Assembly (NCBI RefSeq): GCF_016937535.1
Contig: NZ_JAFHKK010000003.1
Location: forward strand, 101,758-165,757
Source: Sulfurospirillum tamanense
GTDB lineage: Bacteria > Campylobacterota > Campylobacteria > Campylobacterales > Campylobacteraceae
Direction: 5' to 3'
Length of the DNA stretch: 64,000 nucleotides
The number at the start of each line of letters is the position of its first letter. Position 1 is the stretch's first letter. Positions 1 to 8,663 of this stretch are shown here, piece after piece. The notes below the pieces were generated by a model that was not told the origin of the DNA, did not search any database, and worked only from the letters and a program-made list of their open reading frames with translations. Position numbers and translations under genes: made by a program.

Positions 1-381
1 CAGTCTAGGAGAAATTGCAGCGTACGCCTCTTGCGTAGCGCTAAGACCAGGTAAAATATACCCCCCCAAATGCAACCCTCCCGACATAATATCTACCGTA
101 ATAGCGCTGCCCGCATCAATCACAATACCATCTTTTACCGTATAGCATGCTGCAACCCTATCGATTCCCATACCTTGGTAAATGGTATCAAATTCAAAAT
201 AAGGCTCCAGATCAACACAATGCTTTTTCCCTGCCAACCACGGCTTCACTGACGCATTAACATTAATGAAATAAAGAGGCTCTTGAGGAGAAAAGTGCTG
301 AAACTCTGAAACCGAAATGGCCCAGATTCTTCCCTCTTTAAAAAAATGCACATTAGAGTTTCCAATATCACACAGGTACAC
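1..381 (-). CDS. coaX: Type III pantothenate kinase, N-terminal 127 residues (cut by window edge)
   Basis: CoaX phosphorylates pantothenate in the cytoplasm, the first step of coenzyme A synthesis. Translating the minus strand gives an open frame running off the left edge. It carries the ASKHA-fold phosphate motif DIGN (residues 5-8), GIDR (72-75), DAGSAITVD (89-97) and GGYILPGL (106-113), which together are diagnostic of type III enzymes. I chose the GTG at 381 because GGAGG lies 7 bases before it and the product then begins directly with the DIGN strand. An ATG at 399 in the same frame has no good ribosome site. The start overlaps the end of the upstream small gene by 14 bases, which suggests translational coupling. 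A run of seven Cs near base 61-67 encodes two glycines. Confidence 0.9.
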   Translation of the reverse strand, partial: MYLCDIGNSNVHFFKEGRIWAISVSEFQHFSPQEPLYFINVNASVKPWLAGKKHCVDLEPYFEFDTIYQGMGIDRVAACYTVKDGIVIDAGSAITVDIMSGGLHLGGYILPGLSATQEAYAAISPRL

Positions 382-703
382 GCCAAATCCTCCATCCATT
401 TTTTTGCATCAGCGTTTGGGTTTTTGAGCAAACAGGCGCATTGGTCAAAAGAATTTTTACAAACACGCGGTGGTTTCTAAGCACCTCTAATCGTGCCACC
501 AGAGCTTCAAGTTGCGCTGCTTCAGCACTAAGTATTTTTGTCTTACTTTCGCGCATCCACACACATATATAGCGCGCATCCAAGCCAACACCTACATAGC
601 ACTCAAGCCGCTTTCTGGAATCAAGTTCCCTTAAAGAAACAGGGGTCAAGGAGCGACACACCACACCTTTTGAAAGCAATGCATTAACAATGTGGTTCAT
701 CAC
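368..703 (-). CDS. Small hypothetical protein upstream of coaX (111 aa)
   Basis: I do not recognise this protein. It is basic, has no signal peptide or membrane segment, and has a leucine- and valine-rich middle region (about residues 60-85) that could form two helices followed by a strand. GTG at 703 and ATG at 700 are adjacent possible starts, and neither has a clear Shine-Dalgarno. It begins 10 bases after the beta-propeller lipoprotein gene and overlaps coaX at its end, so it is likely part of one transcript. Having no credible competing frame and tight packing on both sides supports it as real. Confidence 0.6.
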   Translation of the reverse strand: MMNHIVNALLSKGVVCRSLTPVSLRELDSRKRLECYVGVGLDARYICVWMRESKTKILSAEAAQLEALVARLEVLRNHRVFVKILLTNAPVCSKTQTLMQKNGWRIWRVPV

Positions 704-713
704 AAACCAAGCA

Positions 714-1715
714 CTATTGGTGATTTAGCGTAAAAGAGCGGTTATCCACAAACACTGTTTTGTGTGTTACAAAAGTTGGTGCATTAATTTCATCTGGTAA
801 TTTATACACATTCACCGTAGTCAGATCTAAATCAGTAGCAATTAAATAGCCACCTTTTTCCACAACATACACAAACTCGCCGTGCATCACACCTGAAAAA
901 ACAGCAAAAGGAAACTTGCGCTCCTTCAAAACATTCAAATCCGCATCAGCAAGCATAACACGACCATCTTTTGTGAAAACAAAAACCCTATTTTCAAGCA
1001 CAATCACATCCTTAACATCAGCATCAAGAAAAACTGTTGCATTGGGGTTAATGGAGATAACACGCTTAGAAGTCGCTACCACCATTCTATCTGCAACAAC
1101 ATCCAAAAAGATAACATTGTTAAAAAATTGCTCACTGCTAATCACAACATCGCGCACCAGCGTAGCACTTTCGCGGTCAACAATAACAACCTTTCCGTCT
1201 AAGGTGGGAAACAACACCAACGAGGACAAAAAATAAGGTGCAGCAATGCGCGAATCTAGCGCATACACATTATCTTGTTTGTGGCTATAGCGAACCGTTC
1301 TTGTCTCCATGTCAATTAAGCTTAAACGGTTAGAAGCATCAACAACAGCGAGTGTATTATTATCCACAGAAGCAGAGGCCACCGTGTGCTCAAAAGTGTA
1401 CTCAAAAACCGTTGCACCCGTCGCATCTAACACCAAAAGCTTTCCGCATGCGCTTGCAGCAATGAACCTTTCGTCAAACTCTCCAAGTAGCCCATACCCC
1501 TCAGGCAGGCGTACTTTTCCTAATCCTGCTTTGGTGATAATTTGTCCATTGGCAAGCGTTGCACCATAACGCGAGACGTCCGAAATAGACGCGGGAAGCG
1601 TTCCGTCGTAGCGCACCGAGCCTGCTACTTTTTCAGGTTCAAAGTTTTGGCGCTTTGTTTCGCATCCTAAAAAAAACAATCCGACAAGTACTGTACTAAT
1701 AATTATGCGAAACAT
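714..1715 (-). CDS. Beta-propeller lipoprotein, possible BamB-like outer-membrane assembly factor
   Basis: The 333-residue protein starts with a lipoprotein signal peptide ending in the lipobox LGC (Cys18), so it should be anchored to a membrane and face the periplasm. The rest is a series of short beta-rich repeats (for example GKLLVLDATGATVFEY, GKVVIVDRESATLVRD and GRVMLADADLNVLKE) of the kind that build PQQ/WD-like propellers. It follows a YfgM-like gene by 3 bases, the same pairing as yfgM-bamB in enterobacteria, where BamB is a propeller lipoprotein of the Bam complex. A BamB-like role is inferred from architecture and context only; overall similarity to BamB is not evident by eye. Confidence 0.75.
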   Translation of the reverse strand: MFRIIISTVLVGLFFLGCETKRQNFEPEKVAGSVRYDGTLPASISDVSRYGATLANGQIITKAGLGKVRLPEGYGLLGEFDERFIAASACGKLLVLDATGATVFEYTFEHTVASASVDNNTLAVVDASNRLSLIDMETRTVRYSHKQDNVYALDSRIAAPYFLSSLVLFPTLDGKVVIVDRESATLVRDVVISSEQFFNNVIFLDVVADRMVVATSKRVISINPNATVFLDADVKDVIVLENRVFVFTKDGRVMLADADLNVLKERKFPFAVFSGVMHGEFVYVVEKGGYLIATDLDLTTVNVYKLPDEINAPTFVTHKTVFVDNRSFTLNHQ

Positions 1716-1718
1716 GCT

Positions 1719-2279
1719 TTATTCTCCCTGGAAGTGTTCAAGATTTTTTACAACATTTTGCAGTGGCGAACTCATAGAAATCGTTGAAAATTCTACTTTA
1801 GCTGCTTCTGGCTTTCCCTCTTTTAAAAGAAAGTATCCTCGCTGTAAAGCCGCTAAATTCGACAATAATCCCTCAGATGTTTCATGAAGCTGATAAGAGA
1901 CCAGGTCGCGCAAAAGCACATCTACATCTGAAGCAAGGACAGCCTCAAGAGCGACTTGATCATTGCTATTAAGTGCCAATTTTGCTTCATAGGTATGGTA
2001 AAGCGCAGGACTTGTTTTCTTAAGCGTCTCAAGCGCGGCAGTGTCGTTTGGGTTTTGAAGCAAGACACGGTAGGCTTCATTAGAGGTAAGAAGTTGCTTA
2101 GTTTTAAAGGTATCCATTATGGCGTAACCCATGCCCAAAACGATGGCGATTGCCACAACACAGACTAGTAACCATTTGTATTTTTTAAAAAAACGTTCGC
2201 CTTTTATCATTCCTTCAAGAAATTGCTCTTCGGTACTCAAGCCTTGTTTGATTGCATCGAGGTTTTCTTTTAGTGCCAC
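1719..2279 (-). CDS. YfgM-like single-pass membrane protein with TPR-type periplasmic domain
   Basis: This 186-residue protein has a basic cytoplasmic N-terminus, one membrane segment at about residues 36-55 and a periplasmic helical part with alternating alanine/leucine patterns resembling tetratricopeptide repeats. That is the layout of YfgM, a SecYEG-associated periplasmic chaperone partner. The start is a GTG at 2279 with AAGGA five bases upstream. A good -10 (TACAAT, 2317-2322) lies upstream, so this is the first gene of the lipoprotein-small gene-coaX transcript. The family call rests on topology and position next to the propeller lipoprotein. Confidence 0.7.
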   Translation of the reverse strand: MALKENLDAIKQGLSTEEQFLEGMIKGERFFKKYKWLLVCVVAIAIVLGMGYAIMDTFKTKQLLTSNEAYRVLLQNPNDTAALETLKKTSPALYHTYEAKLALNSNDQVALEAVLASDVDVLLRDLVSYQLHETSEGLLSNLAALQRGYFLLKEGKPEAAKVEFSTISMSSPLQNVVKNLEHFQGE

Positions 2280-2316
2280 GCGCGTCCTTTGAAATTCGTT
2301 TTATTTTTGGGAAAGT

Positions 2317-2322
2317 ATTGTA
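2317..2322 (-). promoter_or_regulatory. Extended -10 promoter of the yfgM-like gene
   Basis: On the minus strand the sequence reads TGTGCTACAATACT, an extended -10 (TGNTACAAT) with no recognisable -35. This is the usual form of sigma-70 promoters in Campylobacterota. It lies about 38 bases before the GTG start. Confidence 0.6.
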
Positions 2323-2365
2323 GCACACTAAAGGTGAGACAATTCTTTTTTAAAGCGCATTTTGC

Positions 2366-2371
2366 TACAAT
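2366..2371 (+). promoter_or_regulatory. Extended -10 promoter of gatC
   Basis: The sequence TTTTGCTACAATCC contains TGCTACAAT, the same extended -10 seen at several other gene starts in this window. It lies about 67 bases before the gatC ATG and diverges from the promoter at 2317-2322. Confidence 0.6.
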
Positions 2372-2437
2372 CCTCTAGCTCTAATTATAAAGAGTTTTAC
2401 TTTCTATTTTTCACTACAGGTTTTAAGGACTAGCACT

Positions 2438-2728
2438 ATGCATATTGATAACACACTTCTTTCCAAACTCGAAAAACTCTCCTCCTTAGAAATCGAACCC
2501 TCCAAGCGTGAGGGCATTATTGGACAACTTAGCGAGATCGTCACCTTTGTAGAAAACCTCAACGAACTTGACCTTGAATCCCAAGAAGCCACATTTACAA
2601 CTGTTGAGGGCGGCACTCCTTTCCGTGAAGATATTCCAACAAATACGCCTGAGATTGTAGCAACCATCCTGCACCACGCGCCAAAAAGCAACCAAGGATT
2701 CTTTGTTGTTCCTAAAATTATTGAATAA
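2438..2728 (+). CDS. gatC: Asp-tRNA(Asn)/Glu-tRNA(Gln) amidotransferase subunit C
   Basis: GatC is the small subunit that joins GatA and GatB in the enzyme converting misacylated Asp-tRNA(Asn) or Glu-tRNA(Gln) to the amide form. At 96 residues it has the family length. The N-terminal helix (LLSKLEKLSSLEI), the motif VENLNELDLE at about residues 38-47, the conserved PFREDIP near residue 65 and the C-terminal FFVVPKIIE are typical. AAGGA lies about 10 bases before the ATG. gatA and gatB are not in the window, so the enzyme is encoded at scattered sites, as is common in this phylum. A TTACATGTAA palindrome separates it from pilT. Confidence 0.93.
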   Translation: MHIDNTLLSKLEKLSSLEIEPSKREGIIGQLSEIVTFVENLNELDLESQEATFTTVEGGTPFREDIPTNTPEIVATILHHAPKSNQGFFVVPKIIE

Positions 2729-2732
2729 CTCT

Positions 2733-2742
2733 TTACATGTAA
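2733..2742. repeat. TTACATGTAA palindrome copy 1 (intergenic, gatC-pilT)
   Basis: Exact copy of the iterated palindrome, sitting 5 bases after gatC and 21 bases before the pilT start. Confidence 0.9.
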
Positions 2743-2763
2743 CGCCCACTCAAAGGAACTTTC

Positions 2764-3825
2764 ATGATTAGCATTAAAGCATTACTTAAGAATGTTGTTG
2801 CCTACAAAGCCTCAGACCTGCACCTCGTGAGCCGTAGTGAGCCGCAAATTCGCATCGATGGAAAGCTGGCCGGCTTAGACATGGAAAAGCTCGATGGTAA
2901 AGAAATTGAAGAGATGTGCTACTCACTTCTAACAGATAAACAAAAAAAAGAACTGGAAGAAAACAAAGAGCTCGACTTTGCTGTTATGTTTCCAGGGATT
3001 GGGCGCTTTCGTGCCAACTATTACTACACTATGAATGGCGAAGTAGCAGCTGCCTTTCGGATTATTCCCCTTGAAATCCCCTCCCTTGATGATCTAAAAT
3101 CACCAGAAATTTTTAAACAACTCATTAAGCGTGAAAAGGGATTAATTCTTGTTACAGGTCCCACAGGAAGCGGTAAATCAACCACTTTGGCCGCCCTTTT
3201 AAACGAAATCAACCTTACTGAGAACAAACACATCATCACCATTGAAGACCCTGTGGAATTTGTTCACGAAAACAAACGTTCGCTGTTTTCACACCGCAAC
3301 GTGGGAGATGACACTAAAAGTTTCGCGCGCGGCCTTAAATACTCCCTTCGCGAAGACCCCGATATTATCCTTGTCGGCGAAATGCGTGACCAAGAGACCA
3401 TCGGCACAGCTGTTACTGCGGCCGAAACAGGCCACTTGGTGCTTGGCACCTTGCACACCACTTCTGCTATTCAAACCCTCAACCGCATTGTTGACAGTTT
3501 TGAAGGAGCAGAACAAGTGCAAATTCGTAACATGCTTTCTGTTTCACTCACAGCAATCATTTCTCAAAGCTTGCTTCCAAAAATTGGTGGCGGGCGCGTT
3601 GCGATTCACGAAGTCCTTATCAATAATGCCGCCATTTCTAACCTCATTCGCGAAAACAAGTTGCATCAAATTTACTCCCAACTACAACTGAACCAACAAA
3701 AAACAGGCATGATAACCCAAACCCAATCTATGATAAAAGCCATTAAGGCAAACCTTATTACCAAAGAAGATGCCGTGCGTTTTTCCACCCAGCCTCAAGA
3801 GCTGATGAACCTCATTGGCATTTAA
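2764..3825 (+). CDS. pilT: PilT-type retraction ATPase
   Basis: PilT is the hexameric cytoplasmic ATPase that drives type IV pilus retraction. The 353 residues match the family length. The N-terminal PAS-like domain contains the motif ASDLHL. Walker A is GPTGSGKST at 132-140. The Asp box (TIEDPVEF), Walker B (ILVGEMRD) and His box (GTLHTTSAIQTLNRI) follow in order, and the C-terminus has the SNLIRENKLHQIYS element that corresponds to the PilT-specific AIRNLIRE signature. No pilin or other pilus assembly gene is nearby, so partners must be elsewhere or this is an orphan retraction ATPase. AAGGAA precedes the ATG. Confidence 0.9.
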   Translation: MISIKALLKNVVAYKASDLHLVSRSEPQIRIDGKLAGLDMEKLDGKEIEEMCYSLLTDKQKKELEENKELDFAVMFPGIGRFRANYYYTMNGEVAAAFRIIPLEIPSLDDLKSPEIFKQLIKREKGLILVTGPTGSGKSTTLAALLNEINLTENKHIITIEDPVEFVHENKRSLFSHRNVGDDTKSFARGLKYSLREDPDIILVGEMRDQETIGTAVTAAETGHLVLGTLHTTSAIQTLNRIVDSFEGAEQVQIRNMLSVSLTAIISQSLLPKIGGGRVAIHEVLINNAAISNLIRENKLHQIYSQLQLNQQKTGMITQTQSMIKAIKANLITKEDAVRFSTQPQELMNLIGI

Positions 3826-3873
3826 CCAAAGATATAAAAATGCCGATTTACCCACGTTACAGCTTTTTTAGCT

Positions 3874-3879
3874 TATAAT
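3874..3879 (+). promoter_or_regulatory. -10 promoter of the GGDEF gene
   Basis: A perfect TATAAT in a T-rich context, 28 bases before the ATG at 3907. This indicates that the GGDEF-cvpA-fur-lysS-glyA run has its own promoter. Confidence 0.65.
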
Positions 3880-3906
3880 TGAATTCAAATTACTGAAGGT
3901 ATTTTT

Positions 3907-4851
3907 ATGATTAAAAACAGCTCTGTTATCGAATCCATCTGTGAACTTGGAGATGAAACGTTTGCTAAGCTTAAATCGCTGAATGTCCCCCCTTATCCAA
4001 AATACTACTACGAAACGTTTATGGATGGTCTTTATGCGTCCAAAGATCAAGAAATGTTGGAGCTTTCTAAAAAATACAGCTACCTTTTTAGCTCCAATAC
4101 TTCCCATGAAACCATCGCCGAAAACAGCGTCAGTCTTGCCAAAGAGAGTCTTCTTAAGTTTCAGGAGTCAAACACCACTATTCGACAAATCTCCGAAGAA
4201 AATGCGGTTGATCTTGCTTTGTTAAAAAACCAAACCAACCCTTCGCAAGCTACGGGGCTTTTTTCACTTTTTAGCACCTTTCAAGACCAAGTATTAAAAG
4301 AGTTGCAAAACGCTGAGGAGATTATTACTAGCCTTAGACGAGAAATTGAGATTCTTGAGCGCGAGTCCAATATCGATTCTCTCACCAAAGCTTATAATAA
4401 AAAGGCGCTTTTTATTGATCTTGAAGAGATGCTTGGCTTTGGTAAAGAAAAAGATTTGGATTTGTATTTCATTCTTTTTGATGCGGATGATTTTAAAACC
4501 ATCAATGAGAATTTTGGACACATTGCGGGAGACAAAACGCTCATCTATCTTGCCAAACTTTTGCAAACAGCATTACGACGCGGAACACGCATCTATCGTT
4601 TTGGAGGGCAATCGTTTGTGGTTATTCTCAACCGAATTGAACGCGAAGATGCTCAAAAAACAGTACAGCGAGTGCTGCACGACACTAGCGAAAGTAAGCT
4701 TTTTTACAAAGGCAATAATATTCGCTTAACACTTAGCGGAGGCATTGCAGCTCACCGTTGTGGCGACACTGCTCAAAGCCTCATTGACCGCGCAGAAAAA
4801 AGCTTAAACCGTGCCAAATCTGATGGCAAAAATTGTTTTAGAGAAGAGTAA
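3907..4851 (+). CDS. GGDEF-domain protein with degenerate active-site signature
   Basis: The 314-residue protein has an N-terminal helical region (1-145) ending in a coiled coil and a GGDEF domain at about 150-312. The fold markers are good: DSLTKAYNKKAL (157-168), the metal-binding FDADDFKTINENFGH (191-205) and the C-terminal RAKSDGKNC. The signature loop, however, reads GGQSF at 233-237 (bases 4603-4617) instead of GGDEF or GGEEF, so both acidic residues are gone, and no RxxD inhibitory site precedes it. Diguanylate cyclase activity is therefore unlikely. It may bind c-di-GMP or GTP, or act through protein contacts. The N-terminal region resembles no sensor I know. It lies 3 bases before cvpA. 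Confidence 0.85.
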   Translation: MIKNSSVIESICELGDETFAKLKSLNVPPYPKYYYETFMDGLYASKDQEMLELSKKYSYLFSSNTSHETIAENSVSLAKESLLKFQESNTTIRQISEENAVDLALLKNQTNPSQATGLFSLFSTFQDQVLKELQNAEEIITSLRREIEILERESNIDSLTKAYNKKALFIDLEEMLGFGKEKDLDLYFILFDADDFKTINENFGHIAGDKTLIYLAKLLQTALRRGTRIYRFGGQSFVVILNRIEREDAQKTVQRVLHDTSESKLFYKGNNIRLTLSGGIAAHRCGDTAQSLIDRAEKSLNRAKSDGKNCFREE

Positions 4852-4854
4852 ATT

Positions 4855-5415
4855 ATGGAACACATTGTTTGGTTTGACATCATCACCATCTCTCTTATTT
4901 TGCTTTTGGGCTTCAAAGGCATCCTGAACGGATTTGTAAAAGAGACGTTTGGGCTTTTAGGAGTTGTTGGCGGTATTTTTATTGCTTCGCGCTACGCACA
5001 AGAAGCAGGCGCCTTTATTGACGCGTCCGTTTATGCTTTTGATAACAAAGCATCTCTTTTTTTAGTTGGCTTTATTGCACTCTTGCTTTGTTTTTGGATA
5101 TTGTGTTTAATTGTCGGAAAGATTGTAGCTAAGCTGCTCTCTCTGAGCGCTCTTTCTGGAATTGATAAAATTGCTGGTTTTTTTGTTGGAAGTGCTAAAA
5201 TATTTTTAGTCTTTTCTATTTTTATTGCTGCAATTTCTAATATTGATTTTGTTCAAAAGAAAATTGATGCGCACATGACCCAAAGTTTTATGTACCCCAT
5301 TTTCATGGAAGTGGGCCAAAAAATTGTTGAGCTTCGGCCAGATGACTTTATTAAAGAAAGCCCATCTGAGACCTTGGCTCCCGACGCACCTAATGACACA
5401 AAGGACGAGGGATGA
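4855..5415 (+). CDS. cvpA: CvpA family inner-membrane protein
   Basis: This 186-residue protein has four hydrophobic segments (about 6-25, 29-47, 65-92 and 100-125) and the family motif [16 protein letters not shown] near the N-terminus, as in CvpA, which is needed for colicin V export and envelope homeostasis in Escherichia coli. The C-terminal tail is hydrophilic and acidic. It follows the GGDEF gene by 3 bases, and its stop overlaps the fur ATG by 4 bases, so fur is translationally coupled to it. Confidence 0.85.
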   Translation: MEHIVWFDIITISLILLLGFKGILNGFVKETFGLLGVVGGIFIASRYAQEAGAFIDASVYAFDNKASLFLVGFIALLLCFWILCLIVGKIVAKLLSLSALSGIDKIAGFFVGSAKIFLVFSIFIAAISNIDFVQKKIDAHMTQSFMYPIFMEVGQKIVELRPDDFIKESPSETLAPDAPNDTKDEG

Positions 5416-5864
5416 CCATAGAAAATATGGAATATGACACACTATTGGATCGCTTTAAGGAAGTGCTTAAAATCAATAATCTGAAATTCACCAAGCAACG
5501 CGAGGTCGTTCTTAAAACACTCTATAACCACCATGAACATTTTACGCCAGAACACTTGTATCTGCTCATCAAAGACAAATACGGTTCTTTAAATGTTGGC
5601 ATTGCAACAGTTTACCGGACTCTCAACCTTCTTGAAGAAGCCGAAATGGTCACCTCCATTACTTTTGGATCCCAAGGAAAACGCTTTGAATTGGCTACAA
5701 AACCACACCATGACCACATGATTTGCCGAAGCTGTGGGGCTATCACTGAGTTTGAAGATGCACTCATTGAAAAACGCCAAGAAGCCATCGCAAAAGAGCA
5801 TGGGTTTAAACTCACCAACCACCTCATGCAGCTGTATGGGGTTTGTAAAACGTGTAAAAAATAA
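5412..5864 (+). CDS. fur: Ferric uptake regulator
   Basis: Fur is a homodimeric Fe(II)-dependent repressor of iron-uptake genes. The 150-residue product has the winged-helix half (residues 5-85, with [14 protein letters not shown] and [14 protein letters not shown]) and the metal-binding dimerisation half, with HHDHMIC, the CRSC pair and a second CKTC pair at the C-terminus for structural zinc. The start ATG overlaps the end of cvpA (ATGA). The order fur-lysS-glyA is the one I recall from Campylobacter, and it argues against PerR, which sits elsewhere there. No Fur box is evident next to the gene. Confidence 0.93.
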   Translation: MTIENMEYDTLLDRFKEVLKINNLKFTKQREVVLKTLYNHHEHFTPEHLYLLIKDKYGSLNVGIATVYRTLNLLEEAEMVTSITFGSQGKRFELATKPHHDHMICRSCGAITEFEDALIEKRQEAIAKEHGFKLTNHLMQLYGVCKTCKK

Positions 5865-5891
5865 TCTACAAACGAAGGAAAGTAAATTTTA

Positions 5892-7409
5892 ATGTTTGAC
5901 AATCAACTTGAACAACAACGTATTGAAAAAGCAAATGCCTTTCGTGAGTTAGGAAAGAATCCCTACCCTCACGCCCTTACCAAAGACACAACAACAGAGA
6001 CCTTTAAGACGCACTACGCTTATGTCTGCGAAAGAGACCCTCAGTCTGACCAAAGCGCCACAAGCACCATCGCTGGCAGGATTAAATTTTTGCGTCATAT
6101 GGGAAAGGCTGCCTTTGCTAAAATCGAGGACGAGTCGGGAATTTTGCAAATATACTTCAGTAAAGATGTGCTAGGAGAAACATGGTTTGGTCATGTGAAA
6201 AAACTTATTGAAGTAGGCGATATTATCGTCGCCTCAGGCTTTCCTTTTGTTACCAAAACAGGTGAACTTTCTTTACATGTAACCCATCTTGAACTCGCAA
6301 CCAAGGCGATTGTCCCCCTTCCTGAAAAATTTCATGGCCTTCAAGACAAAGAGTTGCGCTACCGCCAGCGCTACCTTGATATGATTATGAATGGGCAAGT
6401 AAAGGACGACTTTAAGCTACGATCAAAGGTTGTTAGCATCATTCGGCACTTTTTTGAATCCTATGGTTTTTTAGAGGTCGAAACCCCTATGATGCACCCC
6501 ATTGCAGGAGGCGCTAACGCTAAGCCTTTTGTGACACACCACAACGCTCTTGGCATCGAACGTTACTTGCGCATTGCTCCAGAACTTTACCTCAAACGCT
6601 TAGTGGTTGGTGGGTTTGAAGCGGTTTTTGAAATTAATCGTAATTTTCGCAACGAAGGCATGGATCATACACACAATCCAGAATTTACTATGCTGGAATT
6701 TTATTGGGCGTATCACACTTATGAAGATTTGATGGACCTTACTGAAACACTTTTTAACACTCTGCTTGATGCTCTCAATCTTCCAAAACACCTTCCTTTT
6801 GGCGAAGAAATCATTGATTTTTCAAACTCTTTTACGCGCATTCCTTACCAAGAAGCACTTGTCACCATTGGCGGTATTGACCCAGCTATTTTAAAGGATA
6901 AAGTAGCCATTTTGAAAAAGCTCTCAGCAGATGGCTTTGAAGCTAACCCTAAACTCTCTTTGGGACATTTGCACGCGGAATTATTTGATGCTTATGTAGA
7001 AGCAAAACTTATCAACCCTACATTTGTAACGCACTTTCCCTTAGCTATTAGTCCGCTCTCGCGCAAAAGCGATGATGACCCAACCATTGCAGAACGCTTT
7101 GAGTTGTTTATTGCAGGGCGCGAAATTGCCAATGGCTTTAACGAGCTCAATGACCCCATTGATCAATATGAGCGTTTTAGTGGTCAGCTTGAGGCTAAAG
7201 ATGCAGGAGATGACGAAGCGCATGAGATGGATGAGGATTACGTTAGGGCCCTAGGATACGGCTTACCACCTACTGCGGGCCAAGGCTTGGGTATTGATCG
7301 CCTTGTTATGCTACTTGCCAACCGTCACTCTATTCGTGATGTCATCTTATTTCCTGCCATGAAGCCCTTACGAAAAGAAATTCAATCACAAGAAGAAGGA
7401 ACCGTTTAA
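5892..7409 (+). CDS. lysS: Lysyl-tRNA synthetase, class II
   Basis: LysS charges tRNA(Lys) with lysine. The 505-residue protein has the N-terminal OB-fold anticodon-binding domain (about 50-145) and the class II catalytic core. Motif 2 is the [14 protein letters not shown] stretch near residue 250, and motif 3 is [11 protein letters not shown] near 462. A TTACATGTAA palindrome within the OB domain encodes Leu-His-Val. The stop TAA shares a base with the glyA ATG (TAATG). Confidence 0.96.
   Translation: MFDNQLEQQRIEKANAFRELGKNPYPHALTKDTTTETFKTHYAYVCERDPQSDQSATSTIAGRIKFLRHMGKAAFAKIEDESGILQIYFSKDVLGETWFGHVKKLIEVGDIIVASGFPFVTKTGELSLHVTHLELATKAIVPLPEKFHGLQDKELRYRQRYLDMIMNGQVKDDFKLRSKVVSIIRHFFESYGFLEVETPMMHPIAGGANAKPFVTHHNALGIERYLRIAPELYLKRLVVGGFEAVFEINRNFRNEGMDHTHNPEFTMLEFYWAYHTYEDLMDLTETLFNTLLDALNLPKHLPFGEEIIDFSNSFTRIPYQEALVTIGGIDPAILKDKVAILKKLSADGFEANPKLSLGHLHAELFDAYVEAKLINPTFVTHFPLAISPLSRKSDDDPTIAERFELFIAGREIANGFNELNDPIDQYERFSGQLEAKDAGDDEAHEMDEDYVRALGYGLPPTAGQGLGIDRLVMLLANRHSIRDVILFPAMKPLRKEIQSQEEGTV
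6273..6282. repeat. TTACATGTAA palindrome copy 2 (in lysS)
   Basis: Exact copy in coding sequence, read as TTA-CAT-GTA (Leu-His-Val). Confidence 0.9.
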
Positions 7410-8656
7410 TGAGCCCCTTAGAATCCCTTGACCCTGTTATTTATAACCTTATCGAAAAAGAATTAGTACGCCAGTGCGATCATCTTGAAATGATTGCGAG
7501 CGAAAACTTCACTTACCCTGCTGTTATGCAAGCCATGGGCAGTGTTTTTACCAACAAATACGCCGAAGGCTACCCCGGAAAACGTTACTATGGCGGATGC
7601 GAGTACGCCGACGAGGTAGAGCAATTAGCCATTGATCGTGCCTGCAAACTTTTTGGATGTACTTATGCTAATGTTCAACCAAACTCTGGCTCACAAGCCA
7701 ATCAAGGGGTTTTTAATGCGCTTTTAAAGCCTTATGACAAAATCCTTGGAATGGATCTTAGCCACGGAGGTCACCTCACCCACGGCGCCAAAGTAAACAG
7801 TTCTGGCAAAATTTATGAGAGTTTTTTTTACGGCGTTGAACTAGACGGACGCATTAACTACGACCGTGTGCGAGATATTGCCAACATTGTCAAACCAAAA
7901 ATGATTATTTGTGGTGCTTCGGCATACCCAAGAGAAATCGATTTTAAGGCTTTTAGGGAAATTGCCGATGAAGTGGGTGCAATTTTATTCGCTGACATTG
8001 CCCACATTGCTGGCCTTGTTGCCGCAGGTGAGCACCCTAGCCCCTTCCCTTATTGTGATGTAGTCTCCACCACAACCCACAAAACATTGCGTGGACCGCG
8101 TGGTGGCTTAATTCTAACAAACAATGAAGAAATTGCCAAAAAAGTGAATTCCGCCATTTTCCCAGGCATCCAAGGTGGCCCCTTGATGCATGTGATAGCG
8201 GGCAAAGCCGTAGGTTTTGGCGAAAACCTTAAGCCCGAGTGGAAAACTTATGCCAAACAAGTCAAAGCCAACGCGGCAGTTTTAGGCAAAGAACTCCTTG
8301 CACGAGGTTACGATATTGTGAGTGGCGGCACTGATAACCACTTGGTCCTCATGAGTTTCCTCAATAAACCTTTTAGCGGAAAAGACGCTGATCTTGCCCT
8401 TGGCCGAGCTGGCATTACAGCCAACAAAAATACCGTCCCAGGAGAAACAAGAAGTCCTTTTGTTACCTCGGGCATTCGCCTTGGTTCTCCTGCGCTTACA
8501 GCACGCGGTATGAAAGAAGCCGAGTTTGTTGTTATCGCTGGACTGATTGCCGATGTTCTTGATAATATCGAAGATGAAACTTTGCATGGCAAGATTAAAG
8601 AGCAAGTAAAAGCATTGGCTAGCAATTTCATTATTTACGCTCAATCTACTTACTAG
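7409..8656 (+). CDS. glyA: Serine hydroxymethyltransferase
   Basis: GlyA is the PLP enzyme that interconverts serine and glycine and charges tetrahydrofolate with a one-carbon unit. The 415-residue product has the N-terminal [12 protein letters not shown], the [15 protein letters not shown] substrate loop and the PLP lysine in [12 protein letters not shown] at about residue 226. It overlaps lysS by one base and is followed 7 bases later by the DUF1882-like gene, so the whole run appears to be one operon. Confidence 0.97.
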   Translation: MSPLESLDPVIYNLIEKELVRQCDHLEMIASENFTYPAVMQAMGSVFTNKYAEGYPGKRYYGGCEYADEVEQLAIDRACKLFGCTYANVQPNSGSQANQGVFNALLKPYDKILGMDLSHGGHLTHGAKVNSSGKIYESFFYGVELDGRINYDRVRDIANIVKPKMIICGASAYPREIDFKAFREIADEVGAILFADIAHIAGLVAAGEHPSPFPYCDVVSTTTHKTLRGPRGGLILTNNEEIAKKVNSAIFPGIQGGPLMHVIAGKAVGFGENLKPEWKTYAKQVKANAAVLGKELLARGYDIVSGGTDNHLVLMSFLNKPFSGKDADLALGRAGITANKNTVPGETRSPFVTSGIRLGSPALTARGMKEAEFVVIAGLIADVLDNIEDETLHGKIKEQVKALASNFIIYAQSTY

Positions 8657-8663
8657 GACAAGT

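Noticed and set aside
61..67. Run of seven Cs in coaX as a phase-variable tract
   Set aside because: It is short for slippage, encodes glycines needed by the fold, and coaX is a housekeeping gene.
3242..3691. Open frame of 149 codons on the plus strand
   Set aside because: It lies entirely inside pilT in another frame, has no ribosome site, and its composition is that of a shifted pilT reading.
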